From Clostridia bacterium (GTDB lineage Bacteria > Bacillota > Clostridia > Christensenellales > Aristaeellaceae): a stretch of DNA of 19,353 bases. The DNA is taken from contig JAEDKS010000023.1 in the NCBI GenBank assembly GCA_016295665.1, positions 1 through 19,353 on the forward strand. Reading direction: 5' to 3'. Below are positions 14,168 to 19,353 of this stretch, in pieces. The notes beneath the pieces are model-generated. The model was given only the letters and a program-made list of their open reading frames with translations, had not been told where the DNA came from and made no database searches. The translations under genes and the position numbers were made by a program. The stretch's first letter is position 1. Every line of letters starts with the position of its first letter.

Positions 14168-14196
14168 ATTATATCCTCTTCCCCCGTATAAGCCAA
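14168..14196 (-). promoter_or_regulatory. Promoter of the ABC importer operon
   Basis: On the minus strand TTGGCT (14191-14196) and a perfect TATAAT (14168-14173) are spaced by 17 bases, ~50 bases before the permease start. The poor second half of the -35 fits a promoter that needs an activator. Confidence 0.75.
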
Positions 14197-14217
14197 CCAC
14201 AAAGCAACTGTAAACCT

Positions 14218-14234
14218 CTCAAAAACGACCATTT
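14218..14234 (-). promoter_or_regulatory. Candidate AraC-regulator site in the divergent intergenic region (copy 1)
   Basis: The minus strand reads AAATGGTCGTTTTTGAG. It sits ~22 bases upstream of the importer -35 and ~17 bases upstream of the AraC gene -35, the usual place for an AraC-family activator. Fifteen of 17 bases recur at 17640-17656 upstream of GH112. Confidence 0.5.
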
Positions 14235-14250
14235 ATGAAATCCTTCCTTC

Positions 14251-14278
14251 TTGTTTTTTTTGAAAAATATGTTATACT
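14251..14278 (+). promoter_or_regulatory. Promoter of the AraC-family regulator gene
   Basis: TTGTTT (14251-14256) and TATACT (14273-14278) are spaced by 16 bases in an AT-rich stretch, ~50 bases before the start codon. A T-tract in the spacer may bend the DNA. Confidence 0.6.
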
Positions 14279-14327
14279 GGTAGTGAAAAGGTCAGAAATG
14301 ACATGAAGAAAGGAGCATTTTGGTCAC

Positions 14328-15263
14328 ATGGCACGAAGCAAGCACAATGTTGTTGAGTATCGGATCTATGATCTGCCGCTGGACTTTCCCTTGCTGTGCC
14401 TGACCGGAGAGAGCTGGCGCATCTCCGATATTCCCTCCGACAGACTTCACTTTCACAACTGCATGGAGATCGGCTTCTGCCATTCGGACAGCGGCGTCAT
14501 GACCTTCGAGGACGGCACCGTGGAATTCAGCGCCGGCGACATCTTTCTGATTCCCCGGCACATCCCCCACACCACATGCTCCACCAAAGGCTGCCGGAGC
14601 ATGTGGAGCTACCTGTTTGCCGACTTTGACGCCCTCGCCGCCGACGTGCTGCCCTCCGGTGAGCTGTACGAGAACAAGAGCGTCTCCGGCATCGGCAAGT
14701 ACATCCGCGTCACCTCAGAGAGCGACCCCCGGCTTCACTTCCTGTGCAGCACCCTGCTGGACGAGATCAGGGGGGAGGACACCGAGGAGACCCGGCGGAT
14801 GATCCGGCTCTATTCGCTGGTGATGGTGGCGGAGCTGCAGCGGCGCAATCTGGAGGAGAGCAAAGCCCCCCCAAAGAGCAGCAAGGTCTTTCCGCTCAAG
14901 CCCGCGCTGGAGTACATCCACGATCACTTCACCGAGCCCTGCGACACCGAGACCCTCGCCAACCTCTGCTTCCTGAGCAAATCCCACTTCCGCCGGCTGT
15001 TCCTCTCCTGCATGGGCTCCACGCCCCTACAGTTCGTCATCTCCACCCGCATCTATCAGGCGTGCATCCTTCTGGTCAACACCGACGAGCCCGTGCTGAG
15101 CATCGCGCAGGCGGTCGGCATGACCTCCGTCTCCAGCTTTAACCGCAACTTCCAGCAGGTGATGGGCATGAGCCCCCGGCAGTACCGGGACTCCGCCCAC
15201 CGCCCCAGCCCGCAGAACGGCTCGATTCTGCCCTACCGGGGCTGGATGGTACCGGAGAAGTAG
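14328..15263 (+). CDS. AraC-family transcriptional regulator with cupin sensor domain
   Basis: The protein has 311 residues. An AAAGGAG lies ~12 bases before the ATG, slightly far, but no better in-frame start exists. Residues ~30-110 form the sugar-sensing cupin domain (LHFHNCMEIGF, then FSAGDIFLIPRHIPHT). A linker follows at ~150-190, and residues ~194-288 hold the two helix-turn-helix units: TETLANLCFLSKSHFRRLF (first) and SIAQAVGMTSVSSFNRNFQ with the closing GMSPRQYR (second). It is a soluble DNA-binding protein, probably an activator responding to an imported oligosaccharide or its product. It is divergent from the importer operon and convergent with GH112, so both are natural targets; the shared 17-base motif supports this. 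The inducer is not known. Confidence 0.92.
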   Translation: MARSKHNVVEYRIYDLPLDFPLLCLTGESWRISDIPSDRLHFHNCMEIGFCHSDSGVMTFEDGTVEFSAGDIFLIPRHIPHTTCSTKGCRSMWSYLFADFDALAADVLPSGELYENKSVSGIGKYIRVTSESDPRLHFLCSTLLDEIRGEDTEETRRMIRLYSLVMVAELQRRNLEESKAPPKSSKVFPLKPALEYIHDHFTEPCDTETLANLCFLSKSHFRRLFLSCMGSTPLQFVISTRIYQACILLVNTDEPVLSIAQAVGMTSVSSFNRNFQQVMGMSPRQYRDSAHRPSPQNGSILPYRGWMVPEK

Positions 15264-15288
15264 CGCCCGATGAACATGAAAAGCCGAA

Positions 15289-15336
15289 GGAACCCGCCTG
15301 CCGGTCATGCCGGAGGCGGGTTCCTTTTCTTGTTCT
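15289..15336. terminator. Bidirectional terminator between the AraC and GH112 genes
   Basis: GGAACCCGCC pairs with GGCGGGTTCC around an inner CCGG/CCGG stem and a short loop. TTTTCTTGTTCT follows on the plus strand; the minus strand continues with TTCGGCTTTTC. It serves the convergent genes, best for the plus strand. Confidence 0.85.
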
Positions 15337-15356
15337 GATATGCCGTTCCGTTTCGG

Positions 15357-17507
15357 TTACCGCACGATCATCCGCGTCTCCATCGGCTCCAGGGACAGGG
15401 ACAGCTCGCCGTCCGGGGTGTGGATCACCGTGCTCACCGGCGCCTCCTGCCCGTTGACGACCACCAGCGTCCTGTCCGCCGGGAACCAGGCCGTCTCCAC
15501 GTCCGGGCGGTCGCTCAGGCAGAGCTCCGCAGGGTTCACGCCCGTCAGGTGAAGCAGCAGCTCCAGCAGCATCCGGGTGCTCTCCTGACTGACATGGAAG
15601 TCGCTCAGATACACGCCCGTGCCCTTGCCAAAGCGGTTCATGGTCATCTGCGGCACGCCGTTCCTTTCCACGAGCACCTTGGCGCCGCCGTCGGTCAGGT
15701 ACAGCCGGTCATCGCAGCCCACCGCCTCCGGGCACAGCGCGAAGGGTGCCTCCGCCACGTCGAATTTCCACCGACCGTGGCAGACCCGGGCGCCGGTGTC
15801 CTTGTCGATGCCCAGCACCTGCGCCATGCGGAAGAAGGTGTGGTAGCCCGGCACCGCAGAGGGCTCCTTCACGCCGATGAACGCGCCGCCCTCGTACACG
15901 AACCGGGTCAGCTCCTCCACCAGCCGGTCGCTCCGCCAGGCCTCGCCGCCGGACCAGGCATCGCCCGCGCAGCCGGCATTGATGACCACATCCACATCCT
16001 GCAGCGCGCCCTGCTCCACGTCCTCAAAGCTGAGGAAGCGCACATCCACCGGCAGACCGGACAGCGCCTCGTTGATATGAATCAGCGCGTGACGGTCCGT
16101 CTCATGGAAGTGGCCCGACAGCGTCCAGGAGCGCAGACGGCCCCAGGTGTGCACCACCGCCACCCTGCACCGGGCGGTCAGGGGCTTGCCGTGGCTGTGC
16201 AGCTCACGGATGCGGCGGAAGTCAATCGCCATGGACTCAATGGCGTCGTTGAACTCCGGGAAGCCCAGCGTCAGGTGCAGGTAGCCGCCCAGACCGATGC
16301 GGTCCACGCACTGCCGCAGCAGCGCCCGGCGCACGTTCCGCCAGTACATCCAGGCATCATGGGCCGGATTGCCGCCCTCCGCGAAGGTGGGCAGTCCGCC
16401 CAGACCCACCGGGAACAGGTACGGATGGAACCGCAGCTCATGGGTGGGCACATCCACATTGGCGCACAGCCGGCACTCGTAGCCGGAGAACACGCACTTG
16501 ATCAGCCCGTCAAAGCCCACCTGGCTGAAGCGGGGGCCATAGGGCTCCATGCCCACCCAGCTGTCGTCATAGAACACATAGGCCTTTTTCCCGTGCCGGT
16601 GAATGATGTCCACCAGCACCTTCGCCTTCTCCGCCACGAAGTCCTGAATGAAGCGCATGTAATCCCGCTTCGCCTTCGTGGGCGGCATATGCGTCACCTG
16701 CAGCTTCCGCTGGTTGATGAAGTCCTCGGCGGTCAGCGCGTAGCCGTACTCCTTTTCAAATGCCCGCAGGGCCGCGGGACTGACGGTGAAGTCGTAGCTG
16801 GCCCAGTCCGTGAACAGGTTGCGGTTGCGCATGTCCGCGCCGAAGAGCCAGACGAAGTTGTAGAACAGGCTGGTCAGGCGCACCACGTTGGTGCCGGGAT
16901 TCTCCACGCACCAGTTCTCCAGCCATCCCTGCAGGTACTCCCACGCCGCCGGATGCCGGGGATCCAGCTGGCGGAGATGCTCGCTGGTCCAGCTGTTGGT
17001 GGTGTGGTTGTACATGTTGATCTCCTCCCAGATGCGCCAGCACAGGAAGGAAACCGTGTACTCATGCCAGAGGGTGCAGCCGCTGATCCGCACCACGCCG
17101 TCCGCCCACGTCCACCGGTCGCGGGGCACCTCCGTGTTGCTGGTCCGGTCATACACCTGCCAGTAGGGGAGGGCATCCGGCGAGTCGTTCAGCTCGAACT
17201 GCTCGGTGAAATAGCCCTTCATGGGCTCGATGGTCACCACCGCATCCGTCGCCACCACGGGCTCCGAGCAGAGGAAGGTCTGCTGCTGGCTGTCCGGATG
17301 CTCCGCCGCAAAGGCGTTGTGCTGACGGATGATACATATGGTGGAGTAGATGCTGTACCCGGCCTTGACAATCTCGTCCGAGAGCTTCGTGCCATCACTG
17401 TCACGGATGACATCAGCCCCCCACTTCCTTGCCAGCTCCAGCGTCAGCTGCTCATAGCCGGCCTCACCCGGCAGGGTGAATCCACCCTGGCGATACTTCT
17501 GCTCCAT
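15357..17507 (-). CDS. GH112 beta-galactoside phosphorylase, probably D-galactosyl-beta-1,4-L-rhamnose phosphorylase
   Basis: The protein has 716 residues; GAAGGAG is 7 bases before the ATG. It matches lacto-N-biose/galacto-N-biose phosphorylase (GH112) along its length: GFTLPGE (9-15), WGADVIRDSDGT (29-40), WHEYTVSFLCW (147-157), MYNHTTNSW (165-173), VSPAALRAFEKEYGY and a Rossmann-like part with VDVVINAGCAGDAWSGG and GGAFIGVKEPSA. The general acid aligns to Asp315 in FYDDSWVGMEPY (Asp313 in FLGDQWIGTEPY of Bifidobacterium longum). It splits a galactoside with phosphate to give galactose-1-phosphate, in the cytoplasm (no signal peptide). GH112 also contains the galactosyl-rhamnose phosphorylases described from Clostridium phytofermentans. 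The neighbouring CE12-GH105 and YtcQ-type importer make that activity more likely than lacto-N-biose, but this is inference from context. It is convergent with the AraC gene. Confidence 0.88.
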   Translation of the reverse strand: MEQKYRQGGFTLPGEAGYEQLTLELARKWGADVIRDSDGTKLSDEIVKAGYSIYSTICIIRQHNAFAAEHPDSQQQTFLCSEPVVATDAVVTIEPMKGYFTEQFELNDSPDALPYWQVYDRTSNTEVPRDRWTWADGVVRISGCTLWHEYTVSFLCWRIWEEINMYNHTTNSWTSEHLRQLDPRHPAAWEYLQGWLENWCVENPGTNVVRLTSLFYNFVWLFGADMRNRNLFTDWASYDFTVSPAALRAFEKEYGYALTAEDFINQRKLQVTHMPPTKAKRDYMRFIQDFVAEKAKVLVDIIHRHGKKAYVFYDDSWVGMEPYGPRFSQVGFDGLIKCVFSGYECRLCANVDVPTHELRFHPYLFPVGLGGLPTFAEGGNPAHDAWMYWRNVRRALLRQCVDRIGLGGYLHLTLGFPEFNDAIESMAIDFRRIRELHSHGKPLTARCRVAVVHTWGRLRSWTLSGHFHETDRHALIHINEALSGLPVDVRFLSFEDVEQGALQDVDVVINAGCAGDAWSGGEAWRSDRLVEELTRFVYEGGAFIGVKEPSAVPGYHTFFRMAQVLGIDKDTGARVCHGRWKFDVAEAPFALCPEAVGCDDRLYLTDGGAKVLVERNGVPQMTMNRFGKGTGVYLSDFHVSQESTRMLLELLLHLTGVNPAELCLSDRPDVETAWFPADRTLVVVNGQEAPVSTVIHTPDGELSLSLEPMETRMIVR

Positions 17508-17639
17508 ATGCTCACTCCTTCAGTTTTTCTATGCCGACCTCCCGCAGGAACTCGGAATAGCCTGCCCTGTGGGAAACGCTCCGATTTAGCGGGGTTTACC
17601 ATTCGACCCGCACCCCGGGGCTCCTGCCTCCGTTTTCGC

Positions 17640-17656
17640 AAATGGTCGTTTCTGCG
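17640..17656 (+). promoter_or_regulatory. Candidate AraC-regulator site upstream of GH112 (copy 2)
   Basis: AAATGGTCGTTTCTGCG matches 15 of 17 bases of the element in the AraC-importer intergenic region. It lies ~133 bases upstream of the GH112 start, in the opposite orientation relative to the gene. No clear sigma-A promoter for GH112 is visible between them, so activation may be required. Confidence 0.45.
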
Positions 17657-17714
17657 CGGAATCCGGTCTTTTCTGTGTGCCTTTGCGGGAGGTTCCGGCC
17701 CCGCGCCGGGCACG

Positions 17715-17757
17715 GAAAAGGGCTGACGCGGGGAATTCCCCCTCCCCGCATCAGCCC
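17715..17757 (-). terminator. Intrinsic terminator of the dipeptidase gene
   Basis: On the minus strand GGGCTGAtGCGGGGA pairs with TCCCCGCgTCAGCCC (one mismatched position in 15) and is followed by TTTTCC, 10 bases past the stop. Confidence 0.85.
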
Positions 17758-17766
17758 GGGCCCCGA

Positions 17767-19230
17767 TCAGTTGTCGGAGCGGTTGTAGCCATTCTTCATG
17801 TGCTGGCTGGCGTTCAGCAGCACCTTGTTCAGGGTGGAAATGGTTTCCTTCCTCGCCATCTCGCAGAGCCTTTCGTTGGCCTCCTCCGTCAGGGAGAAGT
17901 CGCCGCTCTCCGTCATGCGCCGGTCATACTCGCGAATCAGCTGACGACCCCGGGTGACCACCGCGTCATGGTAGCGCTCCACATGCTGAATGGCGGAGGC
18001 GTAGTTCGGATCGCACAGCGCGCCGATCAGGCGGCTGCCCCAGTAGAAGTTCTCCGTGGAGGTGTCCAGGGTCACATCGCTGAGGTATTTCGGCATCCTC
18101 TCCACCTGCGCATAGACCGGCAGCATCGCCGAGAAGGTGGTGGAGCCGAAGCAGATCCACTCGATGCCCTTCAGCTTCTCCGGCACGTCAGGACGAATCT
18201 GACAGATGGAGGTCACGCCCGTGCGGCTGATGCCGATGGAGCGGTACATGCCGCGCCTGCCGGTATCCTGGCTGGTGTAGGGGTTGTAGGGCGTACCCTG
18301 ATAGTGGGAGGACAGCAGGTACTTCACATCCTCCGCCGCCACCCTGCGGTCGGGCACGAGGGCCCAGGGAATGTTGTCACTTTCCGGGGTGAACTCCGCG
18401 TCGGGGCCGTCCCAGCGGTGGGAGAGGGGCGTCAGGTAGCGGCCCATGAACCAGGCGCGGGGCGTGTTGTAGATATGATCCTTGTCCGTGCGGGAGCCGA
18501 AGATGTCCCGGGGGTTGAACGCGCCCCGCTGGTTCAGATCCAGATGATTCTCCGCGATAAACTCCCGCAGGTCGGCGGAGCAGAGGTTCGCCTCCTGCGC
18601 GCCGAAGGCATCCTCCAGATCAAAGCCATCCATGCCGAACTGGTTCGGGTTGATGACGACCATGTCGTCCGGCACCCGGCGGGCCATCCAGTGATGTCCG
18701 CCGATGGTCTCCAGCCACCAGACCTCATGCTCGTCGTTGAAGGCGATGCCGTTGGACTCATAGGTGCCGTACGTTTCCAGCAGCGAGGCCAGCCGCAGGA
18801 CACCCTCCCGGGCGGTGCGGATGTAGGGGAGCACCAGCACCACGATGTCCTCCTCGCCGATGCCGCCCGGGGTTTCCTTTCCACGGCGTCCCTCGGCCTT
18901 CTGGTACCTGACCAGCGGGTCAGCCGCCAGCACCCGGGGATTGGAGGTGATGGTCTCGGTGGCGGTCATGCCCACGTTCGCCGCGTTGATGCCCGTGGCG
19001 GCCCAGATGCCCTCCTTCCCGTCCACGCTGGGGCAGGCGGTGTAGGGCAGGGGATCGTCGGGCAGGTCGATCTCCACATGGGAGAGAACGCTCCTGTACT
19101 TTCGCGGCTGATGCTTCGGCAGCGTCACCACCAGCTTCTTGACATCGAAATTGCCGTCGTCCGTCCGGGCGATCATGGTGGAGCCGTCGTTGCTGGCTTT
19201 GCGTCCCACGAGTACGGTCGTGCAGGGCAT
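17767..19230 (-). CDS. C69-family dipeptidase (PepD-like)
   Basis: The protein has 487 residues; AAAGGTGG lies 8 bases before the start. The N-terminus MPCTTVLVGRKASNDGST is the hallmark of C69 N-terminal nucleophile hydrolases, with Cys3 as the nucleophile. Further family segments are TMIARTDDGNFD, the VTLPKHQPRKY region, GINAANVGMTATET (~80-93) and FNDEHEVWWLETIGGHHWMARRVPDD. The length is typical of lactobacillal PepD. There is no signal peptide or propeptide; it would break dipeptides in the cytoplasm, giving amino acids. It starts ~70 bases downstream of the tRNA-Val 3' end on the same strand and ends at a strong terminator before GH112, so it is a separate unit unrelated to the sugar locus. 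Confidence 0.92.
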   Translation of the reverse strand: MPCTTVLVGRKASNDGSTMIARTDDGNFDVKKLVVTLPKHQPRKYRSVLSHVEIDLPDDPLPYTACPSVDGKEGIWAATGINAANVGMTATETITSNPRVLAADPLVRYQKAEGRRGKETPGGIGEEDIVVLVLPYIRTAREGVLRLASLLETYGTYESNGIAFNDEHEVWWLETIGGHHWMARRVPDDMVVINPNQFGMDGFDLEDAFGAQEANLCSADLREFIAENHLDLNQRGAFNPRDIFGSRTDKDHIYNTPRAWFMGRYLTPLSHRWDGPDAEFTPESDNIPWALVPDRRVAAEDVKYLLSSHYQGTPYNPYTSQDTGRRGMYRSIGISRTGVTSICQIRPDVPEKLKGIEWICFGSTTFSAMLPVYAQVERMPKYLSDVTLDTSTENFYWGSRLIGALCDPNYASAIQHVERYHDAVVTRGRQLIREYDRRMTESGDFSLTEEANERLCEMARKETISTLNKVLLNASQHMKNGYNRSDN

Positions 19231-19257
19231 AGATCATACCACCTTTCCATGCTTTCG

Positions 19258-19296
19258 GAATATAAGGAAAATCCCTCAGCCTTTCGGAGAGGGATT
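19258..19296 (-). terminator. Terminator of the tRNA-Val transcript
   Basis: On the minus strand AATCCCTC pairs with GAGGGATT around an 11-base loop, followed by TTCCTTATATT. It begins three bases after the tRNA CCA. The tail is only partly T-rich, so read-through into the dipeptidase gene is possible. Confidence 0.65.
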
Positions 19297-19298
19297 GC

Positions 19299-19353
19299 TG
19301 GTGGTCGCAACAGGACTCGAACCTGTGACCCCATCGATGTGAACGATGTGCTC
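19299..19353 (-). tRNA. tRNA-Val(CAC), 3' part only
   Basis: The visible 55 bases on the minus strand begin in the D-stem (GAGC) and show base 26 A, anticodon stem CATCG/CGATG with loop TTCACAT (anticodon CAC, valine GTG codon), variable loop GGGTC, T-arm ACAGG-TTCGAGT-CCTGT, the acceptor 3' strand TGCGACC, discriminator A and encoded CCA. The 5' third lies outside the window. Confidence 0.93.

Noticed and set aside
17571..17584. Second cre-like site (GGGAAACGCTCCGA) upstream of GH112
   Set aside because: It has at least two mismatches to the cre consensus at key positions and no symmetric core, so it is too weak to list.
15420..17726. A 768-codon plus-strand frame opposite GH112
   Set aside because: Same kind of antisense shadow; GH112 similarity on the minus strand is full-length.
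19299..19353. Genomic-island boundary at the tRNA-Val
   Set aside because: No integrase gene, no repeated tRNA 3' end within the window, and normal GC-rich composition of the neighbouring dipeptidase.

Overview
The window looks like chromosome from a GC-rich Firmicute, most likely an uncultured gut Clostridia. This is inferred from strong AGGAGG-type ribosome binding sites, sigma-A promoters of the TTGACA/TATAAT kind, U-tailed intrinsic terminators, a PerR regulator, and an LplABC/YtcQP-type sugar transporter without its own ATPase. Species cannot be named from the sequence alone. Most genes are GC-rich. The first ~1.8 kb is clearly AT-richer.

Left part (1-3.1 kb): a two-gene secreted/surface cassette on the minus strand. 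A 281-residue exported protein with an Ig-like C-terminus is followed, 6 bases later, by a large adhesin-like protein with a choice-of-anchor A domain and Cna-B repeats, cut by the window edge. A near-consensus promoter drives them through a ~250-nt leader that contains several hairpins. Next come two small minus-strand genes: a 107-residue protein made of 21-residue tandem repeats (3.2-3.55 kb) and a 76-residue conserved-type basic protein with an intrinsic terminator inside its coding end (3.6-3.9 kb).

Middle (4.0-8.3 kb): a GH2 beta-galactosidase-like enzyme (minus), then a divergent plus-strand pair of a PerR-type Fur regulator with a consensus promoter and PerR-box-like operator, and a QueD/PTPS-like protein with a C-terminal zinc ribbon but missing catalytic residues. 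A convergent GNAT acetyltransferase follows.

Right part (8.5-17.5 kb): a carbohydrate locus that fits intracellular use of rhamnogalacturonan-I oligosaccharides. It holds a CE12-like acetylesterase fused to a GH105 unsaturated rhamnogalacturonyl hydrolase (plus), an ABC importer of two permeases and a solute-binding protein (minus), a divergent AraC regulator (plus), and a GH112 galactosyl phosphorylase (minus). A 17-base motif (15 of 17 identical) lies both between the AraC gene and the importer operon and upstream of GH112, and is the best candidate for the AraC binding site. A likely flow is: oligosaccharide import, deacetylation by CE12, removal of the unsaturated uronate by GH105, and phosphorolysis of galactosyl-rhamnose by GH112, possibly with galactose removal by GH2. 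No polysaccharide lyase or transporter ATPase is present here.

Right edge (17.7-19.35 kb): a cytoplasmic C69 dipeptidase (minus) just downstream of the 3' part of a tRNA-Val(CAC) on the same strand.
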